DNA of 12,337 bases from Avimicrobium caecorum (GCA_904394705.1 CAJFNJ010000009.1:1-12337); one strand, 5' to 3'; counted from the stretch's first letter, positions 1 to 6,670 are shown. Translations and numbers: made by a program. Notes: generated by a model not told the origin, from the letters alone.

Positions 1-83
1 GCGGATAACAGGACTTGAACCTGCACAGTATTGCTACCACTAGAACCTGAATCTAGCGCGTCTGCCAATTCCGCCATATCCGC
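1..83 (-). tRNA. tRNA-Leu (anticodon CAG)
   Basis: On the minus strand the 7-bp acceptor stem GCGGATA/TATCCGC closes a class II tRNA with the leucine-type D arm GGCGGAATTGGCAGACGC. The anticodon stem is CTAGA/TCTAG around the loop TTCAGGT, which gives anticodon CAG for CUG codons. A long variable arm and a T arm containing GGTTCAAGTCC follow. The acceptor stem ends exactly at base 1, so the discriminator base and any encoded CCA lie outside the window. A strong promoter lies just upstream (97-125). Confidence 0.95.
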
Positions 84-96
84 AAGTTACTCATAT

Positions 97-125
97 AGTA
101 TAGCAAGAATCCCCTGCGTTGTCAA
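97..125 (-). promoter_or_regulatory. Sigma-A promoter of tRNA-Leu(CAG)
   Basis: Reading the minus strand, a perfect -35 TTGACA (120-125) and a -10 TATACT (97-102) are separated by 17 bases. The -10 ends 13 bases before the tRNA 5' end, as expected for a short tRNA leader. Confidence 0.85.
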
Positions 126-146
126 GCGGATTTTCGTTTTTTCTCC

Positions 147-180
147 AAAAAATCCCCCGGCCCGCACACCCGGCGGATTT
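147..180 (-). terminator. Possible second terminator after the GRAM gene
   Basis: On the minus strand AAATCC (175-180) pairs with GGATTT (150-155) around an inner CCGG/CCGG stem, and a T run (147-152) follows. The loop is large, so this is weaker than the hairpin at 195-228. The two may act in tandem to insulate the tRNA promoter. Confidence 0.4.
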
Positions 181-194
181 CCCGTCACCACAGC

Positions 195-228
195 AAAAAA
201 CCGGAACAGTCCATGCCGTTCCGGTTTT
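195..228 (-). terminator. Intrinsic terminator of the GRAM-domain gene
   Basis: The stem CCGGAAC (201-207)/GTTCCGG (218-224) has a 10-base loop and is flanked by A6 and T4. On the minus strand it ends in T6, ten bases after the stop codon of the GRAM-domain gene. Confidence 0.8.
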
Positions 229-237
229 CGGGTGTCT

Positions 238-555
238 TTATTCCTGAGCCAGACCAGCCTTCTCCAGTGCGCTGATCAGCTTCTTATTGAACATACCGGT
301 GATCTTGTGCTCCTCGCCGGACTTGGTGTGCAGGGTAATGGTGCTTGCCATGCCCACCGAGAAGGAGCGAAGATCGCTCAGCTCATATTCGAACTGCGAG
401 CTGGGACGGCCCTGTGTCGGCCGGAATACAACCCGCTGATTGGTCACAAACAGATTGCCGGGATTGGCCTGCGGCATGATCAGCACCTTCTTTACATGCG
501 ATACTGCTGCCTGTTCAATGAGTTCTTCTCCTTCACGCAGATCCAGTTTTGCCAT
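238..555 (-). CDS. GRAM/PH-like domain small protein
   Basis: This 105-residue protein has no signal peptide or membrane segment, so it is probably cytosolic. Residues 27-90 look like a GRAM or bacterial PH-like fold. A hydrophobic strand reads VLIMPQANPGNLFVTNQRVV, where 'G.LFVTNQRVVF' is the typical GRAM strand-turn. It is followed by YELSDLRSF, a strand ITLHTKSG, and a C-terminal helix beginning FNKKLISALEKAG. Such domains bind lipids or act as protein interaction modules, and no catalytic residues are visible. Upstream the start has GGAGGG at good spacing, a promoter at 590-616 and a terminator after the stop, so the gene is monocistronic. The specific role is unknown. The family call rests on the recognised strand pattern. 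Confidence 0.8.
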   Translation of the reverse strand: MAKLDLREGEELIEQAAVSHVKKVLIMPQANPGNLFVTNQRVVFRPTQGRPSSQFEYELSDLRSFSVGMASTITLHTKSGEEHKITGMFNKKLISALEKAGLAQE

Positions 556-589
556 ATTCTTTTCCCTCCATAATCAAATTCAAACCTAT

Positions 590-616
590 ATTATACCTTG
601 CAGAATTATGTGTCAA
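590..616 (-). promoter_or_regulatory. Promoter of the GRAM-domain gene
   Basis: The minus strand carries a perfect -35 TTGACA (611-616) and a perfect -10 TATAAT (590-595), but the spacing is short at 15 bases. A shifted TAATAT two bases downstream would give the usual 17. It lies about 35 bases upstream of the start codon. Confidence 0.65.
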
Positions 617-686
617 GTGACCAAAAAACAAAATATATTTTTGTTTTTCTGTCCGCTCCGGAGGGAAAAGGGGGCAGAGCTGGGAG

Positions 687-752
687 AGTGAAGAGGGAAT
701 AGAGAATAGTGAAGAGTGAAGAGTTGCGGTGTGCCGCTCTGCGGCACGGATT
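687..752 (+). repeat. Heptad-array/hairpin repeat, copy 1
   Basis: Five in-phase 7-mers (AGTGAAG, AGGGAAT, AGAGAAT, AGTGAAG, AGTGAAG) at 687-721 lead into AGTTGCGGT. A palindrome GTGCCGC-TCT-GCGGCAC (731-747) and GGATT follow. The same architecture recurs at 6753-6816 in the same orientation and at 5003-5061 inverted. Confidence 0.85.
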
Positions 753-792
753 CGGGAAGGGCTGTCTTGGGGAAGCCGGTGGTACAAAGCAA

Positions 793-821
793 AAGAAGGC
801 ACCCTTCCGGGTGCCTTCTTT
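793..821. terminator. Terminator-like hairpin, owner unclear
   Basis: A perfect 10-bp stem GAAGGCACCC/GGGTGCCTTC has a TTCC loop (795-818) and is followed by TTT. It could terminate in either direction, but no gene ends here. It resembles the tRNA terminator 250 bases downstream, so it may be a duplicated or relic terminator. Confidence 0.5.
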
Positions 822-1040
822 GATCCGGGAAGGTTCAGATCAGCTGGAACGGGGGCGCTGATTTGGGGCAAAGAAAAAGCCCGGAGCGCAATTCGGCTCC
901 AGGCCCCTGCCTGTGGCAGGAGCGGTCCGTTTCGATCGCAAACTGTATGGTATCACAAAAAAGGGAGGAGGCGTGTGTGGGGGAACCGCAGGTTCCTGCC
1001 ACAGATGGAGCGAAGCGGAAGTCCCCGCCGCAGCGGGTGG

Positions 1041-1076
1041 CAAAAGAAAAAGGCACCTTTCGGTGCCCTTTTCTTT
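1041..1076 (-). terminator. Terminator of tRNA-Leu(UAG)
   Basis: Starting directly after the encoded CCA on the minus strand, AAAAGAAAA-GGGCACC pairs with GGTGCC-TTTTTCTTTT around GAAA. This is a strong stem with an interrupted T tract. Confidence 0.8.
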
Positions 1077-1158
1077 TGGTGCGGAAGATGGGACTCGAAC
1101 CCACACACCGAAGTACTGGCTTCTAAGACCAGAGCGTCTACCATTCCGCCACTTCCGC
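1077..1158 (-). tRNA. tRNA-Leu (anticodon UAG) with encoded CCA
   Basis: The acceptor stem GCGGAAG/CTTCCGC spans 1152-1158 and 1081-1087. The D arm GGCGGAATGGTAGACGC is leucine-type. The anticodon stem CTGGT/GCCAG encloses CTTAGAA, giving anticodon UAG, which can read CUN codons. A class II variable arm with a TTCG loop and a T arm containing GGTTCGAGTCC follow. Discriminator A (1080) and CCA (1077-1079) are encoded. The gene has its own promoter (1213-1242) and terminator (1041-1076). Confidence 0.96.
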
Positions 1159-1212
1159 TTATTTCACTTTGGCCCTGCACATTCGCAAAACAGCGGGCCG
1201 ACAAGCACCCGT

Positions 1213-1242
1213 ATTATACCATTTTTAGCCTTGCCTTGTCAA
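1213..1242 (-). promoter_or_regulatory. Sigma-A promoter of tRNA-Leu(UAG)
   Basis: On the minus strand a perfect TTGACA (1237-1242) and a perfect TATAAT (1213-1218) are separated by 18 bases. The leader to the tRNA is about 50 bases, so 5' processing by RNase P is expected. Confidence 0.88.
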
Positions 1243-1325
1243 TTCCCCGGCCTGTCCCCACCGTTCGGGGGTTGCCTGTCTACCGGCGTTGTGTTAGGAT
1301 AGAATCATAGTATAGGAGGTGCTGT

Positions 1326-1835
1326 ATGTCCACTGTCTTTTTCACTGCCGATCCCCATTTCGGCCATACCAATATCATTCGCTATGAGAACCGTCCCTTT
1401 GCCTCGGCTGAAGAGATGGATCAGGAACTCATCCGCCGCTGGAATGAAACTGTTTCCCCGGAGGATACCGTCTATCTGCTGGGGGATTTCTCCTTCTACG
1501 GCAAGGAAAAATCCACTGAGATCCTCTCCGCTCTCCAGGGACATATCCGTCTGGTCATGGGCAACCACGACACCCGCAGCACCCAATGGTACCGGGACTG
1601 CGGCTTTGAGGAGGTCTATGACTGTCCCATCCTCTTTGAATCCTTCTGGCTGCTCTCCCATGAGCCCCTCTACCTCAACAGCAATATGCCCTATGGCAAT
1701 CTCTTCGGACATGTCCACGGCAATCCCGCCTATGCCGACGCCAGTTCCCAATCCTGCTGCGTCTGTGTGGAACGCACCGACTACCGTCCCATCTCCTTTG
1801 AGGAAGTCAAACGCCGCATGGGCCTCATTCTCTGA
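1326..1835 (+). CDS. Calcineurin-like metallophosphoesterase
   Basis: This 169-residue single-domain protein carries the full metallophosphoesterase signature: D9-x-H11 in TADPHFGH, G53-D54 in LLGDF, G79-N80-H81-D82, H112 in LSHEP, and G128-H129-V-H131. These residues normally bind two metal ions and hydrolyse phosphomono- or diesters. The short length and the FTADPHFGHTNII start match the COG4186-type bacterial phosphoesterases, whose physiological substrate is not settled. There is no export signal. AGGAGGT (1314-1320) sets the ATG, and a weak candidate promoter (TTGCCT near 1272, TAGGAT near 1295) lies upstream. It is followed after 28 bases by the flavoprotein gene with no terminator, so the two are probably co-transcribed. 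Confidence 0.92.
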   Translation: MSTVFFTADPHFGHTNIIRYENRPFASAEEMDQELIRRWNETVSPEDTVYLLGDFSFYGKEKSTEILSALQGHIRLVMGNHDTRSTQWYRDCGFEEVYDCPILFESFWLLSHEPLYLNSNMPYGNLFGHVHGNPAYADASSQSCCVCVERTDYRPISFEEVKRRMGLIL

Positions 1836-1863
1836 TCCCAGATCCTGAAAGGTGGTTTTTTGT

Positions 1864-2400
1864 ATGAATATCCTGCTTCTCTCCGGAAGCCCCCGCAAAA
1901 ACGGCAATACCAATGCCCTCCTGGAAGAACTCACTGCCGGTATCCTCGAAGCCGGAAAGAATTCGGTCAAAACAGTGGATGTCACCCGCATGAAGATCGC
2001 CCCCTGTCTGGGCTGCGATGGCTGCAAACGGGGTGAAAAGGTCTGTGTCCAGAAGGACGATTCCCAGCTCCTGATGAATGAAATGCGTCAGGCAGACTAT
2101 CTTGTCTTTGCCACCCCTGTCTACTGGTGGGGTATGACCGCGCAGCTCAAGCTGGCCATCGACCGTCTGTATGCCGATTCCAGTGTCCTCAAAGGCAAAC
2201 CCATCGGTCTGATCGTCACCGGCGCCGATGCCCTCGACAGTCCCCAGTACCGTCTGATCCGGGAACAGTTCCAGTGCATGGCAGACTATGTGGGCTTTAC
2301 CCTGGCCTTCTCCAAATCCATTTCCGCCGGCAAACCCGGCGAAGTCCGCAGCCAGCCCGATCTGCTCCGGGAGATCCGGGACCTGGGCAAATCCCTGTAA
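1864..2400 (+). CDS. NAD(P)H-dependent FMN reductase, iron-sulfur flavoprotein type
   Basis: This 178-residue flavodoxin-fold protein begins MNILLLSGSPRKNGNTNALL, the typical FMN phosphate-binding start of the NAD(P)H-dependent FMN reductase family (PF03358). The C48-x2-C51-x2-C54-x6-C61 spacing fits the compact cluster motif of iron-sulfur flavoproteins (Isf), suggesting FMN plus a 4Fe-4S cluster. ATPVYWWGMTAQLK (residues 83-96) is the family's flavin-side loop. Such enzymes shuttle electrons to quinones, oxygen species or unknown acceptors in anaerobes. The ATG at 1864 is preferred because it starts exactly at the first strand. A GTG 12 bases upstream is in frame but would place the AGGTGG ribosome binding site inside the gene. 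It is probably in an operon with the phosphoesterase. Confidence 0.9.
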   Translation: MNILLLSGSPRKNGNTNALLEELTAGILEAGKNSVKTVDVTRMKIAPCLGCDGCKRGEKVCVQKDDSQLLMNEMRQADYLVFATPVYWWGMTAQLKLAIDRLYADSSVLKGKPIGLIVTGADALDSPQYRLIREQFQCMADYVGFTLAFSKSISAGKPGEVRSQPDLLREIRDLGKSL

Positions 2401-2475
2401 ACAACGCATATCTTCCCGGTCAGAAAGACTATACTGATCTGGAATACCCCGATTCATAAAAGGAGGTTTTATCCT

Positions 2476-4311
2476 TTGAGAACCCTGCCCAAACGCCTGA
2501 GTGCCCTTTTGCTGGCACTCAGCCTGACCCTTCCCCTTGCGGCCTGTTCCTCCGGTGATCCCGCTGTGGTCCAGAGCCGGTTCGATGACTTCACTCAGGA
2601 AATGTTCCTGGGTACCATGCAGAGTGACTTCACCAGTTCGGTCTATTTTGTGGAAAACCCCGAAGCCTATGGCTTTGACCGCAGTGAGATGGAAGTCACC
2701 GTGGGTGTGGAGGAATCGGACGAAAACTTCCGGGAAGCTGCCAAACAGAATGAAGCTACCCTGGATGCCCTGCATCGGTTTGACCGGTCACTGCTCACAG
2801 CGGAACAGCAGGACACCTATGACCTGCTGGAATGGAGCGGTGAACTCAGCCAGAAAAGCTATGAGGACCGGTTCCGGTATTATGGAAGTTACTTCTCCAA
2901 TCTCAGCGGTGTGCATACCAGTCTGCTCACCACCCTGAGCGAACTGCAGGTACAGTCGGAAGAGGATCTCCAGAAGATCCCCGATCTGCTCCGGAGCATT
3001 CCTGACTATATCGACAGCCTGCTGGAATACACCCGCAAACAGCAGGAGGAAGAAGTGCTGACCATTGATTTTGATTCGGTGATCGATGTCTGTGATTCCA
3101 CCGCCAGCCAGGGAGAGGACAGCACGGTCCTTCTGAACCTGCTGGCCCAGGCTGAGGGACTGGGACTTTCGGATGAGGCGGTAGCCCGCTATCAGTCCGA
3201 GATCCGGGAAGCCTATCTGGAATGCTTTATCCCCAGCTATGAAAAGATTGCCGACACCATGCGGGAACTGGAAAACGGCTTCAACAACACCGAAGGCATG
3301 GCAGCCCTGCCCGAAGGCAAGGACTACTATGAGATTCTCTTTGCCGCTGCCACCGCTCTGGACGAATCCCCGGATGAGATCCGGCAGATGGCAGAGGAAC
3401 GCCTGGATAAGACCATCTCCCGGATGGGAGGACTGGCCTTCCTCTATCCCGATGCCTACAACGGTTGGTTGGAAGAGGGTTACAAGACTGCCTTTGCCAG
3501 CTATGAGGAGATGCTCACCTTCCTGGACAGTGCCACTGATGCCAGTTTTCCGGATGTGGGAGAACTCTCCTATGTGATCGATCCCATTCCCGCTGATGTT
3601 GCCAACAGCGGTGTGGCTGCCTACTTCATCAATCCCGCTGTGGACGAGAGCGGTCCGCTGCGCATCCGGGTCAACACCCAGAACACGGTGGATATGAATG
3701 CCCTGTCCACCTTCTCCACCCTGGCCCATGAGGGAATCCCCGGGCACATGTATGCTTCGGCATACAGCTATCAGAACCTCAGTTCCGATTTCCGCAAGGT
3801 GCTGGCCTCCCAGACCGGTTACAATGAGGGATATGCCACCTATGTGGAACTGCTCAGCCTGGGATACCTGGAGGAGCAGGGAATCCCTGCCGAAGTGCTG
3901 GAAATGGAACGGCTCAACGCGGAACTCTCCAACTGTCTGGTGACCATCATGGACATCTCGGTCAACTATGACGGCATGAGCCGGGAGGAATTCGCTGACG
4001 CCTTCAGCATGTATATCGATCCGTCCTTTGCGGATTACTACTATGACATGATGCGTCTGGAACCCACTGCCTATCTGTCCTACTATGCGGGCTGGCTCAA
4101 GCTGGAAAGCCTGCGGGACTATGCCGAAAAGGAACTGGACGACAGCTTTACCGAGATGGGCTTCCACACTGCCATTCTAAAGAGCGGCAGCGTGCCCTAC
4201 TTCATCGTGGAGCGCAATGTGAACGCCTGGATTGAGGAGGTCAAGGAGGCCATGAGCGGTGTGCCCGCCGCTGAGAGCGAACCGGAAAGCGAACCGGCGA
4301 AGGCGGCATAA
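2476..4311 (+). CDS. DUF885 lipoprotein, putative zinc peptidase
   Basis: This 611-residue protein starts with a lipoprotein signal peptide (basic MRTLPKR, hydrophobic core, lipobox L21-A-A-C24), so it should be anchored outside the membrane. The C-terminal half carries LAHEGIPGH (H418, E419, H424) and, 27 residues on, NEGYATYVE (N450, E451). These are the two conserved motifs of DUF885 (PF05960), which resemble the HExxH plus distal Glu of gluzincin metallopeptidases. Zinc-dependent peptide hydrolysis at the cell surface is therefore likely but inferred. The start is TTG: AGGAGG (2461-2466) lies nine bases before it and the signal peptide begins there. A Glu/Pro-rich tail (SEPESEPAK) ends the protein. 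It lies 75 bases after the flavoprotein gene and before a terminator. Confidence 0.9.
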   Translation: MRTLPKRLSALLLALSLTLPLAACSSGDPAVVQSRFDDFTQEMFLGTMQSDFTSSVYFVENPEAYGFDRSEMEVTVGVEESDENFREAAKQNEATLDALHRFDRSLLTAEQQDTYDLLEWSGELSQKSYEDRFRYYGSYFSNLSGVHTSLLTTLSELQVQSEEDLQKIPDLLRSIPDYIDSLLEYTRKQQEEEVLTIDFDSVIDVCDSTASQGEDSTVLLNLLAQAEGLGLSDEAVARYQSEIREAYLECFIPSYEKIADTMRELENGFNNTEGMAALPEGKDYYEILFAAATALDESPDEIRQMAEERLDKTISRMGGLAFLYPDAYNGWLEEGYKTAFASYEEMLTFLDSATDASFPDVGELSYVIDPIPADVANSGVAAYFINPAVDESGPLRIRVNTQNTVDMNALSTFSTLAHEGIPGHMYASAYSYQNLSSDFRKVLASQTGYNEGYATYVELLSLGYLEEQGIPAEVLEMERLNAELSNCLVTIMDISVNYDGMSREEFADAFSMYIDPSFADYYYDMMRLEPTAYLSYYAGWLKLESLRDYAEKELDDSFTEMGFHTAILKSGSVPYFIVERNVNAWIEEVKEAMSGVPAAESEPESEPAKAA

Positions 4312-4320
4312 CAGAACCAG

Positions 4321-4352
4321 AGCCGGGGAGCAGCGCTTCCCGGCTTTGTTTC
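4321..4352 (+). terminator. Terminator of the DUF885 gene
   Basis: AGCCGGG (4321-4327) pairs with CCCGGCT (4339-4345) around an 11-base loop, followed by TTGTTTCTTT. It begins ten bases after the stop codon and separates this unit from the TfoX-like gene. Confidence 0.75.
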
Positions 4353-4374
4353 TTTACAGAGAGGAGGAAGATGC

Positions 4375-4701
4375 ATGGCATCCACACAGGAATACCGGGA
4401 TTATATTCTGGATCAGCTCACCGGCCTGGAGGGGATCTCCTGCCGGGCCATGATGGGGGAATATCTGCTCTACTGTCAGGGGAAACTGGTGGGCGGTATC
4501 TATGACAACCGTCTGCTGGTCAAACCCACAGCCTCGGCTGTCCGGCTGCTGCCCGATGCGCCCCGGGAACTGCCCTATGAAGGGGCAAAGGAGATGCTGC
4601 TGGTGCGCGATCCCGAGAACCGGGAACTGCTGACAGAACTGATACAGGCATTGTACGAGGAACTTCCAGCTCCCAAGCCCAAGAGGGCAAAGAAAGCCTG
4701 A
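4375..4701 (+). CDS. TfoX N-terminal domain protein
   Basis: This 108-residue protein consists of one TfoX-N domain. The pattern YILDQLTGLEGISCRAMMGEY, then YCQGKLVGGIYDNRLLVKPT, then the tail ELPYEGAKEMLLVRDPENRELLTELIQALYEELP is characteristic. In gamma-proteobacteria TfoX/Sxy regulates competence. In clostridia these stand-alone N-domain proteins have no settled function, so a competence role should not be assumed. The C-terminus is very basic (KPKRAKKA). A GAGGAGG sits just before the ATG. An earlier ATG four bases upstream is out of frame. The next gene starts 24 bases downstream, and no strong promoter is visible after the preceding terminator. Confidence 0.87.
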   Translation: MASTQEYRDYILDQLTGLEGISCRAMMGEYLLYCQGKLVGGIYDNRLLVKPTASAVRLLPDAPRELPYEGAKEMLLVRDPENRELLTELIQALYEELPAPKPKRAKKA

Positions 4702-4725
4702 CGATTCTGAAAAGGAGAGAAAAGC

Positions 4726-4911
4726 ATGAAAACAGACCGGAACACGCTCCATGAAATGGAACGGCTGTACCAGCTGTGGGAAGCTGAGGTCACTTCTGCC
4801 CAGGAACAGGGGCGGCTGACCGAAAAAACAGCCAGGACTTATCTGCTCCACTCGTCAAACTTTCTGCGGTGGTGCAAAGGGGAATTTGAGCCAGGCAGCC
4901 GGAAACGGTAA
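4726..4911 (+). CDS. 61-residue protein resembling a recombinase core-binding (SAM-like) helix pair
   Basis: A strong AAAGGAGAG ribosome binding site stands eight bases before the ATG, which supports translation. The protein is mostly helical and charged. Residues 26-50 (AQEQGRLTEKTARTYLLHSS, then NFLRWC) look like the start of the SAM-like DNA-binding domain of tyrosine recombinases, where 'G.L...T...Y......FLRW' is common. There is no room for a catalytic domain, so it is not a recombinase. It may be a small DNA-binding or adaptor protein. It follows the TfoX-like gene by 24 bases and ends before the shared terminator, so the two are probably one operon. The recombinase resemblance is pattern-based and unverified. 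Confidence 0.7.
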   Translation: MKTDRNTLHEMERLYQLWEAEVTSAQEQGRLTEKTARTYLLHSSNFLRWCKGEFEPGSRKR

Positions 4912-4965
4912 ACTCTGACTGCCGCTCAGTCCGAAAAATCCGTGTCCTCTGCGCTCATGCAATAT

Positions 4966-4995
4966 AAAAAGCGACGGCAATGCCGTCGCTTTTTT
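4966..4995. terminator. Bidirectional terminator between convergent genes
   Basis: A perfect 8-bp stem GCGACGGC/GCCGTCGC with an AAT loop (4971-4989) is flanked by A5 on the left and T6 on the right. It can end the 61-residue gene on the plus strand and the trmB unit on the minus strand. Confidence 0.88.
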
Positions 4996-5002
4996 GCGTT
5001 TC

Positions 5003-5061
5003 AATTCTGTGCCGCTTGCGGCACACCGAAACTTTTCACTCTTCACTTTTCCCTATTCACT
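5003..5061 (-). repeat. Heptad-array/hairpin repeat, copy 2 (inverted)
   Basis: Read on the minus strand, four in-phase 7-mers AGTGAAT, AGGGAAA, AGTGAAG, AGTGAAA (5034-5061) are followed by AGTTTCGGT. The palindrome GTGCCGC-AA-GCGGCAC (5009-5024) and AGAATT come next. It lies in the trmB 3' region between the stop codon and the terminator, so it would be transcribed as part of that mRNA. Confidence 0.85.
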
Positions 5062-5090
5062 CACCCCAAAGGGGGCGCTCCCCGCTGGGG

Positions 5091-5849
5091 TCAGACGATC
5101 TCCGGCTTGAAGACGCCCTCGGGCACCTTTGCCGGGGCGAACTTCGGGTACTGGGCCAGCATCTTCTCGATCTGACGGTCGGTGGCTTCGCCGCAGTAGC
5201 GGGCAATCAGGAACTTGGTCTTGATGCCCTGGGCTGTGAACATCTCCTCATGCTCGGTGGAGGGGCTGTCGGTGCGTCCGCTCTCATGGAGATCCCAGGT
5301 CACATAGGTCACCGGGAAGCCCCACTGGGTAAAGTATTCCAGGCTGTCCCGGAACAGATCATCATCATCGGTCTTGAAGTGGATCTCCGCACCGTCCCGC
5401 AGGAAGCTGGCATACAGCACCAGCTGCTTGGGATGGGTCAGCCGCTTCTTCCGGTGTCCGGTATGGGGCCATGGATTGCAGAAATTGATGCAGATCCGGT
5501 CCACTGTATCCTCCGGCGCCAGCAGGGTATGGATAATGCCGATCTCATAGGCGGTCAGGCGCAGATTATCCACCGGACGCCCTGCCTCTGCATAGACAGC
5601 CTGGATATTCCGCCGGGCTACTGCCAGAATATCGCTCTTGATGTCAATGGCAAGGAGATTGATCTCCGGGTGATCCGCTGCCACCCGGGCTGCATAGGTT
5701 CCCTTGCCGCAGCCCAGTTCCAGCCAGAATGGCTGCTCCGGACGCTCAAACTGCTCTGCCCAATGGCCCCGGTTCTTGCTCGGGTCCTTCATGAAATACG
5801 GGCAGACCGACAGTTCCGGACGTGCCCATTTTTTCCGCCGCATTCGCAC
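5091..5849 (-). CDS. trmB: tRNA (guanine-N7-)-methyltransferase TrmB
   Basis: This S-adenosylmethionine-dependent enzyme makes m7G at position 46 in the variable loop of tRNAs. Visible motifs are the N-terminal MRMRRKKWA, the SAM-binding ELGCGKG (44-50), acidic D69 at the end of the second strand, NFCNPWPHTGHRKKRLTHP (122-140) and TEHEEMF (198-204). All are diagnostic of TrmB. The start codon is GTG at 5847-5849, chosen because AAGGAG lies nine bases upstream and MRMR is the usual TrmB start. At 252 residues it is longer than the roughly 210-220 typical of Firmicutes. The extra about 33 residues form a C-terminal tail (helix around EATDRQIEKML, then a Pro-rich end). It sits 18 bases after the ttcA-like gene. 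A GC-rich hairpin without a T run (5064-5090) directly follows the stop. Confidence 0.95.
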   Translation of the reverse strand: MRMRRKKWARPELSVCPYFMKDPSKNRGHWAEQFERPEQPFWLELGCGKGTYAARVAADHPEINLLAIDIKSDILAVARRNIQAVYAEAGRPVDNLRLTAYEIGIIHTLLAPEDTVDRICINFCNPWPHTGHRKKRLTHPKQLVLYASFLRDGAEIHFKTDDDDLFRDSLEYFTQWGFPVTYVTWDLHESGRTDSPSTEHEEMFTAQGIKTKFLIARYCGEATDRQIEKMLAQYPKFAPAKVPEGVFKPEIV

Positions 5850-5867
5850 GATGTACCGCTCCTTCTC

Positions 5868-6578
5868 TTACCAGTCGCTGATATGCGCCCGCCGCATGGC
5901 ACCGAATATCTGCGATTTGATGTCCCGCTTCTGGTGCTCCATCTCCCGCACCCACTGTTTGGCCCATTCCCGTTCGGTATGTCCGTCCACCGGACAGCTC
6001 GACTTGATAATCGGGAAATTCTCCCGCCGTACTGCCTGCTTGACTTCCTTTTCCTCCGCCAGAATCAAAGGACGGATCACAGTCAGATCCTTCCGGCTCA
6101 GATAGGAGACCGGCGAAAAACACCCGATCCGTCCCTGATCAAACAGGTTCATGATAAAGGTCTCTACCGCATCGTCCTTGTGATGGCCCAGAGCCAGTTT
6201 ATTGCAGCCCAGCTCCTTGGCTGTGTCATGCAAAGCGCCCCGGCGCATCTTGGCACACAGACTGCAGGGATTTGTCTCCTCCCGGACATCAAATACCACC
6301 CGTCCGATATTGGTGCGCTTGATGACATACTCGATGCCTTCCCGTTCAAACAGCTCCGCCAGCGGGGAATAATCACATTCCACTCCGCCAAAGCACGGGT
6401 CCAGTGTGATGGCAACTACCTCATAGTCAATGCCGATGAACCGCCGCAGCCAGTGCAGCGCCATGGTCAGTGCCACCGAATCCTTGCCGCCGCTGACACC
6501 CACTGCCACACGGTCGCCATTTTGGATCATATCATATTCTGTAATGGCCTTCCGGGCCATACCCATAATTCTCTGCAT
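5868..6578 (-). CDS. ttcA: TtcA-like tRNA 2-thiocytidine biosynthesis protein
   Basis: This 236-residue PP-loop ATP pyrophosphatase of the TtcA/TtuA group activates a tRNA base by adenylation and then inserts sulfur. The PP-loop is SGGKDS (29-34). The cluster or sulfur-transfer cysteines are C105-x2-C108 (NPCSLC) and C195 (SSCPVDGH). GHHKDDAVET (131-140) is the family's second ATP-site motif. In Enterobacteria TtcA makes s2C32, and the exact target base here is inferred. The start is the first ATG, whose MQRIM start fits homologues, although the ribosome binding site is weak (GGAG 16 bases upstream). It is the first gene of a two-gene tRNA-modification unit with trmB. Confidence 0.9.
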   Translation of the reverse strand: MQRIMGMARKAITEYDMIQNGDRVAVGVSGGKDSVALTMALHWLRRFIGIDYEVVAITLDPCFGGVECDYSPLAELFEREGIEYVIKRTNIGRVVFDVREETNPCSLCAKMRRGALHDTAKELGCNKLALGHHKDDAVETFIMNLFDQGRIGCFSPVSYLSRKDLTVIRPLILAEEKEVKQAVRRENFPIIKSSCPVDGHTEREWAKQWVREMEHQKRDIKSQIFGAMRRAHISDW

Positions 6579-6641
6579 AAATGGTTCTCTTTCGCTCCAG
6601 ACTTGTTAGTGTAAAATCGCGCTCCGACCGCTCCGGCACTT

Positions 6642-6670
6642 ATTTTATCATATCCCCATGAAATAGGGAA
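6642..6670 (-). promoter_or_regulatory. Candidate extended -10 promoter of ttcA-trmB
   Basis: The minus strand shows TGA-TAAAAT, an extended -10 (6642-6650). Seventeen bases upstream of the hexamer is a poor -35, TTCCCT (6665-6670), which falls within the left end of the inverted-repeat element. The leader to the start codon is about 60 bases. Confidence 0.55.

Larger units (their letters stand above)
596..1076. other. Gene-free, repeat-rich intergenic stretch
   Basis: No open frame here has a ribosome binding site or a recognisable product. The stretch contains a heptad-repeat/hairpin element (687-752), a 10-bp terminator-like hairpin (795-818), and an 11-bp inverted pair (911-921 CTGTGGCAGGA against 994-1004). 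A smaller GGAGC/GCTCC hairpin lies near 884-900, and the terminator of the second tRNA is at 1041-1076. The two hairpins at 795-818 and 1047-1070 share a GGCACC stem core and A-rich or T-rich flanks. Confidence 0.6.

Noticed and set aside
687..721. Possible CRISPR array in the heptad repeats
   Set aside because: The units are 7 bp and directly adjacent with no spacers, so this is a tandem repeat rather than CRISPR. No cas gene is present.
729..1310. 193-residue and overlapping frames across 729-1310
   Set aside because: They run through a tRNA gene, its promoter, its terminator and repeats, and have no ribosome binding site.
2788..4167. 459-residue open frame on the minus strand
   Set aside because: It is antisense to the DUF885 gene, with no ribosome binding site or recognisable domain.
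4980..6614. 544-residue open frame on the plus strand
   Set aside because: It lies antisense to trmB and the ttcA-like gene, both firmly identified by motifs. It has no ribosome binding site and its translation resembles no family.
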